64,000 nucleotides of DNA, taken from assembly GCA_036426205.1 (NCBI GenBank), contig CM071568.1, forward strand, positions 37,146,980 through 37,210,979, in the 5' to 3' direction. The number at the start of each line of letters is the position of its first letter. The first letter of the stretch is position 1. This document shows, in pieces, positions 44,600 to 57,575 of the stretch. Origin of the DNA: Ascaphus truei (lineage: Eukaryota; Chordata; Amphibia; Anura; Ascaphidae). The notes under the pieces were generated by a model. It had not been told where the DNA came from. It worked only from the letters and a program-made list of their open reading frames with translations, and ran no database searches. The position numbers and the translations under genes were made by a program.

Positions 44600-47150
44600 C
44601 TTACTCGTTTGATCAGTATATCACCAAAGTGACTATATTCAATACGCCTATGATTGATATAGAAATATACTGTTAACAAATCCTTCGGGGGTACAATGTA
44701 GTGTTACGTTTGTAGCAGGGGAAAAATAATTTGTTAAAATCATTCCCGCGATACTCTTAGTTGTTCATTCAGTGGACCCTTCATAGATCTTTATAAAGAG
44801 CAGCTACTGTACTTTTTAGTCATATTGTTGATCAGGAAGCTGCCCACACTAACAGCTGATATACTTGATACACCATCTATTTTGTGTTAAGTATATCAGA
44901 CCTAGTTACAATTCTAAGTGTCCATGGGAAATTTAACAGGTTAGACACATTAGGCCAGTTTCAGTATAACTTTGTATCAGGTATCTTTATTGCTGCACCA
45001 GACTGCAGATTTGTATTGGCTTTTAGATAAGCCATCTTTTGTTCTGCCAGTTCAAAATAGCTCATTCTAGCTGTTGCCTTTAGCCATACTGTATACCCAT
45101 GGGAGAATAAATATACTGAACCGCCCTCCACAGCTAGCCCAACACTGGTTGTTGTAACATTCTGATCTGGTGTAGATGCAACTGGGAAGTTTACTCTACA
45201 TATACTGTACCCATTGATACTTTAGCAGAGTGAAATTGCTTACCTAAGATCCTTTTTAAATTCATATGTGTATGTTATATGACGTTGTCCTTTGATTGTC
45301 TAAATAGTTCTTTACCAATCAACTCATTTTTAATTATCTTTATTAAAATAATGTTGCAATAATTACACAACCCATTGCATCAGAGTACAGAGTGCATAAT
45401 TAGGGATCTTTTTCTCTTTCCTAAGCATGAAGGGTAATTAATACAGAGAAGTTCATTTTAAAGGACAGCTATTTGTGAAAGAAAATGATCTACACAACCC
45501 ATTTTTTCCAACGGCGTTCATTGGAATTCTATATTGTATGACTTGTTGATGGGATATATATTTACTTTTCAGCCATGCACAGCCATTAAGAAGCTTAGCA
45601 TGTGAGGTATTAGCTATTCAGACATTTGTATTTACAGCTTAAAATATAAACAAAAGCACTGCTGTAAGGAGGAAACACAAAAGCTGTCAAAGCAATGCCT
45701 GCAAATGAATAATCAAGGTCGTGTCAATGTGGATTCTGTTTTACTCTTCAACATCTGGCTACAAAACAGTGTCAAAACCTTTTTTAAAAGGTACCATACA
45801 TTTGGGAAAGATACAACATGGTACAATATTATATGCATTATTAAGAAAAATGGCACAGCAAATTAAACATACAGTAAGAGGTCAAAATTCTAACTAAAAT
45901 TACTTAAAAATTATATAAAAATATAAAAGAAAGTTAGCCCTCTACTTATAGAAATCACCATAAAACAGAAACAAAACCCAGAAACTAGAAAGAGAAAATT
46001 AACATAATACATTAATTAGCAAACATTAATTAGACAATACTGCACTCTTATGATAGCTGACGTGAATAGAAATGCCAAGGTTGCTTATTATGTAAAGTGA
46101 GGGTTAGATTCATAAAGAAACAGTTGCTGACAGTATTTTAGTAATGAATCTAACATATTTTAGCAGACCTGTAACCTGTCACTGATTTTTCCCATGAGTC
46201 TCCTTGCCTCATGGGAGAGAGGTACATTTCATGGTATCCGTGAGAGTTGACAGGCCCCAAACCTCAATGTGACAGGACACTGTCTCCACCACTGCCAGTT
46301 CCCTAATTCTAGGGCATGATTTGTCAGTGCTCCGCGACTGTCCCCAACCACTGATCACTTCAATTTCATGCCCCATAATTCAACCATAAGAAGCGAGTGG
46401 CAAACAGCAGGCCTGGAGGAAGGGGCATGGTGTGCTCTGAATGCTCAAGTAAGTCCATCTTCCACTGCCCATCTCCAGTCATTGCCCATTTTAGGTGTCC
46501 TCTAACTACATATACTCACACCTAGCTTCATAGATATCACCAGGCAGGTGATTTTTTATGTGTGTGTCACTATACACTGGATTGAAAACTCTGTAGATTA
46601 GTGTTCTGTATCCAAGCATAATTAGATGATTAAAGTGTAAGATCTGTCACTGTCAGTATGGCATAGCATGAAGGGGAACAGTTTATGTGGACACTGGGAA
46701 AGGTTTTGGGGCCATGCTAAGTGTTTGTAGTGGTACGTTGCATTTTGCAAAGCGCTACACTATACACGTGCTGCACCGCACAACACACAGCATTTGCGAC
46801 TATGTTCTATGTGGAATCATTGATTTTAGTCCTTACAGGTTGAAACCTCTGTAATGGCTTAGAAAAAATGAAAAAATCTACTGTATAAATCTTCAGTTGA
46901 AACCAGCATTAGCTTTCATTGGGGTGTTGTTACCTGAGACTCTTCATGTGTCATATACTACAAACTTTCAAAGGTATTTTTTAATATGCCATCTGAAATA
47001 GAAAGTTCAAAAATGCTTTTGAAAGATAAAATACAGCTTTAAAAAACAACACAGCTTTTCCAACCACTTTCAGCTTTCTGTCACTGCTTCTAATAGCTTG
47101 ATATCAGTTGTTGACATTGCTGGTAAAGATGAGTAAAGTTTTAGCCATAG
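44600..47150. other. AT-rich intron-like sequence
   Basis: No exon, RNA gene or clear mobile element was recognised in this 2.5 kb. Confidence 0.5.
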
Positions 47151-47210
47151 TCCAAATTTGCTGTAAAAACAGCTATGCAAATATCCATAAAATAACCGCT
47201 AATATAGATA

Positions 47211-47310
47211 GAGACATAGATCTATATCTATATCTATCTATATATATCTATCTACCTATCTATCTACCTATCTACCTTCCATATATATATCTATCTACCT
47301 ACTAATATAT
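47211..47310. repeat. (TATC)n microsatellite
   Basis: ATCT and ACCT tetranucleotides mixed with short AT runs. Confidence 0.9.
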
Positions 47311-47329
47311 ATATTATTACTTTATATCA

Positions 47330-48050
47330 TTTATATATTATATACTTTGAACATTTGTAAATATTGGAACATTTTTAAATCGTTTTTGAAAGTGTAAAAC
47401 ATGAATGAAGAAAAAAAATATATATAAATAAATCAATTGTCAAAGTAAGACAATTTTGTTGCATTTTTTACCCTGAAAGTTCCATTGAAATGTAAGTGCA
47501 ATGAATTTCAACACAATTGCCCATCTCTAATTGCCATGTTGCTGGCATAATACAGCAAACTTATAAGTATTAAATAGGCAGTTTCATAAAACGCCTTTAC
47601 AGTTTAACACTCCAGAGTTAAATCCCATTCAAATCAATTGGAGTTAACAGCAGATTGGATATGTTAACCTATAATTGCACTTGATGAATCTGGGGGAAAG
47701 TGAATTTCTGTACATATTGTATGTCTCTCTATTCCAAAGTTAAAACGTTTTCCACCAAAACTAATGACACATCTTTCTTAAAATTTTCCCCATTTCCTCC
47801 ATTGTCAAGTGCTGGAATACGAGATATCATTAAATACTTTGATGACATCTTTTGAAACGTCATTCTGCAGACAAAAAAGGAACATATTTATACTATATTT
47901 TAACATTTAGTTATATATTTTTTAGATTGTTAATTAATTAATGCATGTATGATAAATATCTGTTAATATTTGGAAATGCTTCCAATGCCTTAAACGTAGC
48001 TAGTTAAACTATTCACATCAGCTGTTTTTGTGGTATTGTCTGGTTTCATA
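47330..48050. other. AT-rich intron-like sequence
   Basis: Nothing recognised. Confidence 0.5.
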
Positions 48051-48054
48051 CTGT

Positions 48055-48291
48055 ATGTGTGTGTGTATGTATATATATATATGGGTAAGGAAAATAGTAA
48101 GCACTCCAATGTTGGAATCCAAATAAGCCTGGTGCTAGTCCCATAAAAAATGTAAAGAGTACATTACCATCCAGCAGGGCAGAGAAACAGCAAAGAGAGG
48201 CAGCACTCGGAGGTAAGTGTACAATAAATAGTATTGTAACATGCAAAAATCAGATGTTTTGATCACACACCGAATTCTACACCCCTCCTCC
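48055..48291 (+). mobile_element. Half-hairpin element after (TG)n(TA)n
   Basis: A TG/TA microsatellite is followed by GGGTAAGGAAAATAGTAAGC and ACTCCAATG, later GAGGCAGCACTCGG and CAGATGTTTTGATCACAC. This is the same layout as the left arms of the hairpin elements at 13147 and 20399. It abuts the truncated retroviral LTR. Confidence 0.5.
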
Positions 48292-48382
48292 ATGCTGACT
48301 TAAAATGACTGCTCAGATCCCAGTGCTGTTTATGTCAGCCCCCCCCCCCCCCCCATAATGTACTTTTTTCTCAACTTCGTCA
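48292..48382 (-). mobile_element. Endogenous retrovirus 3' LTR, fragment
   Basis: About 91 bp matches the end of the LTR at 54658..55295 (GACTTAAAATGACTGCTCAG to ACTTTTTTCTCAACTTCGTCA). The polypurine tract of the provirus (minus AAAAAGGAGGGAAC, plus 48383..48396) lies directly inside. A C run of about 18 (near 48339) replaces the short CCCTCCCCCC of the other LTR. Confidence 0.8.
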
Positions 48383-48499
48383 GTTCCCTCCTTTTTATTC
48401 TTAAAACATTGCTTTTGAGAATTAAAGTTATGATGTTAGATCCAGGGACATATAGATAGACTCATATTGTATACTGGGATGCTCCATCATCAAATAATG

Positions 48500-49200
48500 C
48501 TCATTGGTATACCTCAGAGGAAAGGGCGCGTGCCCTTCACTGTCAAAGTCTCGTATGGCGCTGTGGCCAACATGTCTTTTGGAGTTGAATAACTGTGATC
48601 GGCATCTTCTTTCTTCAAGAGACTGCTGTTTCTGGCATCTGCAAAGAGTGGCATCAGATTGAAAGAGGGGGTAGCACATTTGTGGATCATACCTCTGCAA
48701 CAAGTGACACACACATACATGACAACAAGTAACACCAACACACACAGCAAAGCATTCATAAGTTTTTTTTTTTGCTCCAAGTGATCCAAGCCATTCACCT
48801 AACCCTAATTGGTGATATTCTGTGTCTTCTCCATTTCTAAGCCTCTTTTGAATCTCTTCTATTTCATTGAGTTCATGCTGTACAGTGCCACTCTGATCTT
48901 GAATGGAAACACAACATTGTTATTTAATTAGGGCACATACCCCTCCTTTTTAATCTAAAACATAGTCTAAAGCAATTTTGTTTTGTAAGGTCATAAGCCT
49001 AATCTGAACCTGTTCTTGGTTTAATGATGACATTAAAAACTGCAAAATTAAGGCCACATCCTTCCTGTAAATTGTTATCTGACTGAACATACATTTTAAT
49101 ACAGGTTTCATTTGTTGGTGGAGACACTTGACCCATAAATTGATTCTTGTTCCTAGAGTGTGATACACCCTTTAAAGAGGCTGACTTAAAAAATGGGAAA
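48500..49200 (-). pseudogene. Endogenous retrovirus env, transmembrane subunit remnant
   Basis: On the minus strand, in order, are a heptad-repeat segment ending LQNKIALDYVLD (about 48950..49010) and a CX6CC cysteine motif with a stop codon inside it (about 48911..48940). A juxtamembrane stretch follows, then a hydrophobic membrane anchor ALLCVLVLLVVMYVCVTCC (about 48695..48770) and a short cytoplasmic tail. This is the ectodomain-to-tail order of the class I (gamma-like) retroviral fusion subunit. The surface subunit is not recognisable and several stops and frame changes are present. It is dead; the breaks are only described here. Confidence 0.75.
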
Positions 49201-49849
49201 ATACAGAAATTATATACATAATACTAAAAACCTTATTTTATGCAAGCAAACTTTCTTTGGGTATGCAGTTGCTAGATAAAGGAAATGGCATATATCTCTA
49301 TCGTCATATATTTTCAGAATCATCACAACATTCTATTACTGAGAATTGAAGGGTTGGTATCTGTGGAAGCGAATGCATGATCATCACCCCTGCACGCATT
49401 ATATACATCATTCACTCAGAATACTGTATCAGAACAGACAAAATGTCTGCGATGGTCAAAATGGTTGACTTATGATCCTTTCCTTGTGGCTGACACACGC
49501 CCCTGGGTGACCCCCTCCTTTCGGTGGAGGTGCAACAAACTTCTGGATCAAAGTTTTGCTGCACATGACACATACATAGAGAGTGAGAGTGCCAAAACAC
49601 ATACAAGAGCATTCACAAGCCACACTTCCAGGAAACCAATCCTCCCCTCAAGGCCCAATAGTACATATATCCTAAAATGTCTAACTTAAACACACTCTAA
49701 AATAAAAATATTGAGTCTTTGAAAGAAGAAAAGTGAAAATGAATGTTCTGATTAAGACCGGGCCTCAGCCTGGTGTCTTATTTTCCTCGGGGGTTAACAG
49801 TCAGGGTGTTTCTTTACCCTTCAAAACATTAACTTGAAGAGGCTGTGCT

Positions 49850-50030
49850 TTAGGTGACTTTGATCTTTGGTGGAGCTGGAGTGAGTTTCACGTGAGTCAC
49901 ATGGATCCAAGAAGAAATCTCTGACACTTTAATTGCAGTATTAGTTGTGAGAAGTATTTGAAATGGTCTTTTCATCTGGGATGCAGAGCATGCTTGCGTA
50001 GGAAATATTTGACTATTAACCCTGTCTCGA
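49850..50030 (-). pseudogene. Endogenous retrovirus integrase, C-terminal fragment
   Basis: The minus strand reads PFQILLTTNTAIKV and then SWIHVTHVKLTPAP, the C-terminal beta-barrel region typical of retroviral integrase just before env. It lies between the env remnant and the inserted LINE material, as expected for a minus-strand provirus. The rest of pol is missing or unrecognisable. Confidence 0.75.
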
Positions 50031-50296
50031 GTAGGTGCACTTTCAACTTTGACCTATGCCTAGAGAGACTTAAAAAATAAATTAGTTGCATACAATACTT
50101 ACTAATTGTTTTATTACCAATAACATGGTCCTTAATTTGTTCCTTTGGACTGCTGATAGTCAGAAGTCATCCCATAAGTGTCTCATAGGGAGATAATTTA
50201 TACCTAGGAATAAATTCTTGTATCAATGTGTTTACTTCTGTTTTAGCATCCGCATATAGACAGAGGTATCCTCTATGAATGTTCCTCAAATTAAAA

Positions 50297-50640
50297 CTAA
50301 GTAGCCAATATGAACCTGACTTTGCTACACTCTATATTCCTAAGACTTGATGCCCCAGCCATTGCCAAACTAATTGCTTCCATAGTTAATTCTATCCTGT
50401 CTGCAGGCCATATCCCTAAAACCTGGAAAACTGCCAGAGTTGTCCCAATCTTCAAAAGTGGGGACAGAAAACACTGTCTCAAAACTACAGCCAATCTCTC
50501 TTCTCGCAATACTATCCACAGTCATGAAAAAAATATTCAATCCCAATTAAGCAATTATTTTACCAATACAAACTTCCCTAGCCAATTCCAATCTGGCTTT
50601 TACTCAAACACTCCACTGTAACTATTCTGCTAAAAGTTTG
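50297..50640 (+). pseudogene. LINE reverse-transcriptase fragment, L2-like
   Basis: The frame from 50310 reads HIPKTWKTARVVPIFKSGDR, the block that precedes the RT fingers in L2-like LINEs. Broken remains of the following RPIS and FQSGF blocks appear in shifted frames. It is short and full of breaks, with no catalytic motif. It may be a separate insertion from the LINE at 51240..52790. Confidence 0.7.
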
Positions 50641-51239
50641 AAATGCCTTGTATATACTGTATACCCTGTTCACTTATGTACTGTAACTGCTTTTGCAACT
50701 ATGAATCCCCTGTATTTAACCCTATGCACAAGACACACCCAAAAACCCCGAGTGGCGACTCCCAATTCACCACTTCCTGGCAAACCATTCTAGATTAAAC
50801 AGCAATTTTGACAATAACTTCTGCTTATGGACACCTTTGGAAAAAATAAATGGTTAAAAGTTATAAAATACATCACATATTCAATTAATAGACAAATGAT
50901 TTTGTATAAGACTTCACACTAATTTCTTGTAATATAATCTCTTTGCAGAGTGCCGAGTAGAGTCAGTTTTATATTTTTAAAGACACTCTGCATTTGACTA
51001 AAAAAAATAATAATTTTCAAAGCTTGTTCCCGGGCAAAAAAACAACTTGTTTCTAGGCGTTTCGCCAAATAACCTTGAACAGATAAGATAACGGTACAAC
51101 AGCTTTTTCATAAACAAAATAATAATTATTGGATTGGAACTTTAAAGTTAGATAAAGGGAGCTCTATCCAGAGCTCTAAAAACTACATTTTTTATGGCCT
51201 CTCAAAAAATTAAATAACAAGACTTCTATATAGATGAGG

Positions 51240-52530
51240 TTAGATCACTTCTAACACACAAATAGATTCCCACAAGCTCATGCCATGTCCCTCCACTCAG
51301 TTTTTTTTAATGCCTTCTGTTTGAAATCTCATACTCTCACAGACTTCCTACACTACAAATTTATGCTATCCTATTTCAACTATGCCCTCTCTCAAGCTAA
51401 ACAAACCCTACTTCTCTCCATTAATCAACACGCACAAGCCTAACCCACACTGATTCTTCCTTCATCTCATCTCAGGATTTTGCTGACTATTTAAAGGAAA
51501 AGCTGGAATCCATACATCAGAACATTCCCTCTTTTTCCTCCTATCCTACACCGCTTCCTGCTTTCCTTGACTCTTTTTCCACTGTCTCAGAAGAGAATGT
51601 CACCATCACTATTGATCTCCTCTTCTCTCTCTACTCTGATACCTTTCCATTCTCCTTCAAACGTGCAACAGTTATACCATGACTCAAAAATAGAAAGCTT
51701 GATACAACCTGTCTTTCTAACTACTGACCTGTCTCCCTCCTGCCTTTTGCCTCTAAAACCTTTTGACCATCATGTATTCTCTTGCTTGCTCCATTTTCTT
51801 AACGCCCATTCTCTCCTTGACCCTCTACAATCTGACTTCTGCACTGCTCCCTCCACGGAGACAATTTTCACTAAAATAACTGATGACCTATATGCTGCCA
51901 AAGACATTACATCTGCTCATATTACTCAACCTCTCTGAAGCATTTGCCACCATGAAACACATTCTTCTCTTTTCTCTGTACACACTCTCTCTAGGTGACC
52001 TAATAACATCTCTTGGGTTTAAATTTCACCTCTATGCTGATGACACACACATTTACTTTTCAACCCCTGACCTTACACCTGCTGTACAAACCAAAATTTC
52101 TGAATGTCTTTCTGTTATCTCATCCTGGATGGCCCTCCTTCGCCTTAAACTTAACATGGCAAAAACAGAGTTCCTTATACTTCCTCCCAAACCTGGCCCT
52201 ACTACCTCCTTCCACATTACTCTTGGAAGTACTATTCATTCAGTAGCCCAAGCACGCAGCTTAGGGGTCACACTCAACTCCTCTCTCATATTCTCCTCGC
52301 TCATTCACAACATTTCTATAACCTGTTGCTTTTTCCTCCACAATATCACAAAGATACACCCTGCCCTCTGTTGCTCGACTGTTAAAACTCTGATTCAGGC
52401 CCTCATTATCTCCCATCCTGATTACTGTAATCCCCTGCTATCCAGCCTTCCTGCCTCTCACTTGTCTTCCCTATAATCTATCCTAAACACTGCTGCCAGA
52501 ATCACTCTACTCTTTAAACTCTGATTCTGC
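51240..52530 (+). pseudogene. L2-type LINE ORF2 with YADDT motif, decayed
   Basis: In shifted plus-strand frames this region encodes FADYLKEKLESIHQ (near 51480), a C-terminal RT stretch with the catalytic [13 protein letters not shown] motif (near 52026..52065), and [13 protein letters not shown] after it, then the thumb region to [10 protein letters not shown] near 52475. The order and motif style are those of L2 LINEs. Frameshifts and an internal deletion between the fingers and the YADD motif remove function. It lies inside the minus-strand provirus, so it inserted after that provirus. Confidence 0.85.
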
Positions 52531-52589
52531 GTCTCCCCTCCTGAAATCCCTCTCCTGACGTCTTATCAAATCCTACTGTCTCTGTATGC

Positions 52590-52790
52590 TCTCCCTTCCT
52601 ACCAATTAAATTGTAAACTCCTCAGAGCAGGGACTTCTCTTCCTTAATGTAACTTTTATGTCTGGATCACTTATTCCCTGACCCATTACTTTTACCATTT
52701 GCTTCCTATATGATTACGACGTGCACCACTCCTGTGAAGCGCTATGCACACTAATGGCGTTATGTACATAAAAACATACAATACAATATA
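52590..52790 (+). mobile_element. L2 LINE 3' UTR
   Basis: ATTGTAAACTCCTCAGAGCA followed by GCGCTATGCACACTAATGGC and an ATACAATACAATA end: the L2-like tail of the LINE at 51240. Confidence 0.7.
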
Positions 52791-52799
52791 TAATTCAAA

Positions 52800-54630
52800 C
52801 AATGCTTGTGAGCTTTTACCAGCATTTTTAAACAAAAAAAATATTCCCAAACATATCCTAATCCTATAGAAATAAAAAATGAAATGTGTTTTTACTGGTT
52901 ACACACAATACAGAACACACAATACAAAAACTTCTCTCATACACAGCCAAACAACATCACAAAAATAACGAACAAATAAAAGAAAAACATTTCTCCCCTA
53001 TTACCAAACAATTTCATCGTGCAACTACATTAATAAAAATGTCCTCTTTCTTTATTCTCATAATTAACCTGAATTTAAAACGACTTTGATGCTCCGGAGT
53101 TTTGAGTTAACTTTCGTATCTTTTGTACATTCCTCGAGCTGGAGAAAAAGGTGGGGGCACGATCTGTGCAATCTGTGCTGCTGTTATTCTGATTCTCTTT
53201 CTTGCAGACATTTGAGCAGAAGGAAAAAAAATACTGTATCTCCTGGTTTTAAAAACCTTATCCGCCTGGCCAAAACGAATAAACCTTTTAAACTTTTACC
53301 AGTGACAGAGCTGAATATATGCCCATTCTTTTTCATTCTTTAATCCTTCTACGGACACTCAAACTCTCTTGTTTTCAGTGTTATTAACTTCGTATTATAT
53401 TGGGTGTACACCTTTTAGACATTTACATTTCTTTGTGAGCAATTAATATCCGTGTTTTTGTAAGTACTTGCAAGTTCTTGGATGGTGATTTGTGTACACG
53501 TGTGCTACTTAGCATGGTTTATCTTTCACACAGATAATCATTCAGGAAAAATTAATTAGGGTATCAAATCCATCTGACAACTCTCCATTAAGGGCACAAC
53601 AATTTTACTTGCCGGCACCGAAACTTGAGTTTATATCATGAAATGATTTATAACCACTTATTGCTTGTGGGGTAATGGAAGGAAAAGCTGATAAGTGCAC
53701 ACCTGATTTCGGCCGCTTCAGTCAGCCGGTCATGCCATGCATGACTTTAGCCACAAAAACCTCATAAAATCCAAAGATTTATACTGCCACAGACACACAG
53801 GGATTACTGAAAGTTAGAAGGTTCCACTATGAGCCCTTGCGTTCGCATTCTTACGAATAAGAAAACCGGTGCGGCTGCCCATAGGTTCACGCTTCTTTCC
53901 ATATTAATTTATTGCAAACAAACTTTTTTTTTTTTTACCTTGTGGTGGCGTGTTTTTCAGTGGGACTTGCATGTGTTTTTTTTCCACTTGAACTTGCATG
54001 TATTTTTTCATTAGCCAACAAAATATTTGTTCACTGTATCCATTCTTTATTATTTGTGTCTGCAGACACACAACCTCTAACGGCAAATTTTGAGAACTTT
54101 TATCTCCCATTATTCTCCTGCTACAGTAACCAGCGCAAGCTGATTGCGTACAACTCCTGTTACAACAACCAAATTTAATTGACAATGTACAATTCTCCTG
54201 ATACAATAATAAAATTTAATTGATCATTTACAATTCTTTTGGTATGTTATTGATAAAACAGAGTAAATATACAATCAAGGAAAAGTCATGACAATCTTGA
54301 AAACAATCCCTTAGGCATACAAACACTCACCTTCATCACCAAAACACCAAAACTTTTAAAGGGACTCTTACCTTAGTCCCTAACAAAACATTACAACTCT
54401 AATACTTTAAAATGGATACAGGAGCAGTGATTAATAAACTCATTTGAAACTGCTAGGTAACCCGTCAACCCGATTGAGACACTCTTACAAAATCCATGTC
54501 TATACATCACTCAAAACATTTTTTCAACTCAGCCTTTCCTCAAAAAGGTGCTTTTTACCTTGATTCTTATGAGCGCTCAGGTTTGAGTGACCGAGGAGTG
54601 ATTTTTTCAGGTGCCCAGCTTCCGGTATAT
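52800..54630 (-). other. Provirus interior without recognisable genes
   Basis: By position this should hold gag and part of pol of the minus-strand provirus, but no frame shows capsid, protease or RT motifs. AT-rich parts suggest either deep decay or replacement. A possible splice donor (AAGGTAAAA on the minus strand) lies near 54555. Confidence 0.4.
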
Positions 54631-54635
54631 TTGGG

Positions 54636-54653
54636 TTCCTATTCGGAGCGCCA
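54636..54653 (-). promoter_or_regulatory. Retroviral primer-binding site, tRNA-Lys-like
   Basis: On the minus strand, four bases after the LTR, TGGCGCTCCGAATAGG differs by one inserted T and one substitution from the familiar TGGCGCCCGAACAGG complementary to tRNA-Lys. A different tRNA cannot be ruled out. Confidence 0.55.
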
Positions 54654-54657
54654 TCTG

Positions 54658-55295
54658 TGAAAAGCATGAATAAATAAACCACATCTGAGGATTATTGCAG
54701 AATAACAAATGAGTTTATTTTGTGAACATGTGCACACATAGAAGGAAGTTTCAAAATAAAACTTCCCCATCGACTTATTTGCCTACAAGGCATATTTATA
54801 ACAAAATACTAAGCCCACACCCCCTGTATCAGGTGGCGTGTATGTCATTACATAAGCGTATAAGATAAACAAAATAGGAGTAAGGGAACATGGAGTTAAT
54901 AACATAACTGTAAGATTCATACTATTATTCAAGCCAGTGACCTTTTCTCTATATACATGAGTTCTGGGAAAGGGTGTATATGACCATGAGAACCTCCCTC
55001 TGAATGCGAGATGTGCCTGTTATCTATATTTTATTTTCATAATAGTTCTCCCATCTCCAAGGTCTTGTGGTTAGCTGAGAGGCTTATTATCACTTAAAAC
55101 TTAGGAGTAGAAAGAAGAAAAAAAATGTGTCTTTTAAACCTAACTTTTCATACCAACACTCATGCAGACAATAGACAAAATGGATGACAATATCAGGCAC
55201 CTAAGATGGATGCTGACTTAAAATGACTGCTCAGATCCCAGTGCTGTTTATGTCAGACCCTCCCCCCATAATGTACTTTTTTCTCAACTTCGTCA
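54658..55295 (-). mobile_element. Endogenous retrovirus 5' LTR (638 bp)
   Basis: In minus reading it starts TGACGAAGTTGAGAAAAAAG and ends CATGCTTTTCA. It has a TATA box (TTATAAATATG, plus about 54790..54800), an AATAAA signal (plus about 54714..54719) and a second AATAAA-like site near the end. Its start is repeated in the fragment at 48292..48382. The target-site duplication cannot be checked because the other LTR is truncated. Confidence 0.8.
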
Positions 55296-56646
55296 CTGTC
55301 ATATGTCAAGAGCCTACAAATGGCTAGCTGCTCATGACCCTAACTGCTGATGTTTCAGCAGGATAAAATTCAGAGCAATTTTTCCTCCATTAAAAATTCT
55401 ACTACATTTAAGGCACTGCTTGTTTGCAATGCAGCTGCAAGCTGTGACAAAACAAAGGGTTCACAATTGTTATACTCTATATATAAATTATTCTTTTATG
55501 TACTATATATACATATATACATGTTTTTATCTAATTTAAAACCAATAACTAGCAACAAACAAAAACAATATGCATAGAAAACTCAAGTAAAAACTTGGGT
55601 GGGAGGGACAGCATTCCTGAGAACTGTGCACCGTTTAACTTAAAATGTGTGCTTTCCCACATTAATTAATATTAAACTTTTCATCTTGAATTTTATTTTG
55701 GGAGAATCCTTTTGGTCTCCATGGAACCCTCCGATTTGATAGTTGTACATGCTGATAAAACACCTTCACCCCTTTACCTTTGCTAAGAATTAGCATTACT
55801 TAATACTGCATCATTCAACCATATGGTATTATCTGAGAATATGACCACAGTTGCTAGATACACATTGTATTCATCTGTGCAGGAAGTAACTCTTCTTTTC
55901 AACAAATAGCAAGTTTGATATGTGAACTTGGCAGGAATAAATCTTGAGATATATTCACAGTGAAACATCTGATTTTAAACCTTTCTAAATTAATTAGTCT
56001 GTTTTGTACCCATATTATCCCAGCTACAAGTAAGCAAATACTGTATATTGCACATATTTCAAAATGACACTAGACCTTTGTTATTTGGAATAAAGTTAAA
56101 GTACTGTACAGTAAATATTTAACACAGACTTTATCTCTTCATTAGGTTATAAATACTGAACTACAAAGATATACTGTAAGTTGAAGGTAAAAAGCAGGAA
56201 GTCATTGCTGATAACGATACTTTGGATGTTCAATTTTACTTACATAAAGTACTGCAGCTGATACCTTTTCTACTAACAGAATTAATTTCTAGGTTAATTA
56301 CATAATGTAGCAGGAACCTTCTTTTATTTCCCCTCTCAGCAGGATCCTAAATAGTTAACAGGATAAACGGGGGAGTTATGTCTGCCTAGTTAATTACAAG
56401 TCAATGATGGACCTGGCACTAAGCCCCTTCCAATACCCAGAGAACAGCAGTTGCTGTTACAGTCAGGTAACATGTATTGATGTGAATTGTCTATAACAGC
56501 CATATTATAGAAGTATATATTTTAGTGGATGAAAGACCCACTGGACAGAATCCTTCTAAATTAGTGAGCTAAACATTGGAAGACATTAGCAGAAGACTGG
56601 TTATGTTTTGTAGAGCTGTACATAGAGAGGCAGGTATATAGGTATA
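55296..56646. other. AT-rich intron-like sequence
   Basis: No exon was recognised. Several TACTGTA/TACAGTA heptamers occur (near 56040, 56105 and 56172). Confidence 0.5.
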
Positions 56647-56999
56647 TACAGGTGAACCCTGTTATAGCGCGGTCCTGCCACATCAGTCCTACCGCGTCTG
56701 CCAGAGGGAAAGCCGAGAACTCTCCCAGCGTTCCCAGACCTGGTGGGGCAACGGCAACCGCACAAATCTCTTACCTGGCATTTGGCAGCTCTGCTCCCGG
56801 TGTCTGTCAGTGTTCGGAATGCCCAGCATATCACTGCTGTGTTACGATGGCACTGCGCATGTGCATGGGATCGGGTTTCAAAGAAGAGACTGTGGCGTCC
56901 CTGCTTTGTTTACATGAGCCATGTGCAATGCTCTCCACATCCAGACACATGCGCTGTTCATGGCTATGACTAAACACTACACAGACTGTATGGGCGGAC

Positions 57000-57575
57000 A
57001 GTGTGTGTGTTAGTGTCATTGTGTGTGTCAGTGTGTGTGTGTTTAAGTGTGTGTAAGTGTGTTAGTGTAAGGGTGTGTGTAAGTGTGTTAGTGTCATTGT
57101 GTGTGGCAGTGTGTGTGTTTAAGTGTGTGTAAGTGTGTTAGTGTCATTGTGTGTGTTTAAGTGTGTGTACATGTGTTAGTGTAAGGGTGTGTTTAAGTGT
57201 GTGTAAGTGTGTTAGTGTCATTATGTGTGTGTAAGTGTGTGTAAGTGTGTTAGTGTCATTGTGTGTGTGTTTAAGTGTGTGTAAGTGTGTTAGTGTCATT
57301 GTGTGTGTGTTTAAGTGTGTGTTAGTGTCATTGTGTGTGTCAGTGTGTGTCTGTGTTAGTGTAAGGGTTGGTGTAAGTGAATTGGGTGTGTGTTATGTGC
57401 GTGTGTGGTGTGTGGTGGGATTGTGTGTGTGTGGTGTGTGTGTGTGGTGTGATGCTGTGTGTGTGTGTGTGTGTGTGTAGTGTGTTGTGTGTGTGTGTGT
57501 GTGGGTTTTTGTGTGGTGTAGGTTTGTGTGTGTCGGTGGTGTGTTCGGTGTGTGTGACAGTGTGTCGGTGTTGGT
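57000..57575. repeat. TG-rich compound minisatellite
   Basis: Repeats of GTGTGTTTAAGTGTGTGTAA followed by GTGTGTTAGTGTCATT, about 36 bp per unit, grade into pure (TG)n on the right. Cys/Val- and His/Thr-rich frames here are artefacts. Confidence 0.9.
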
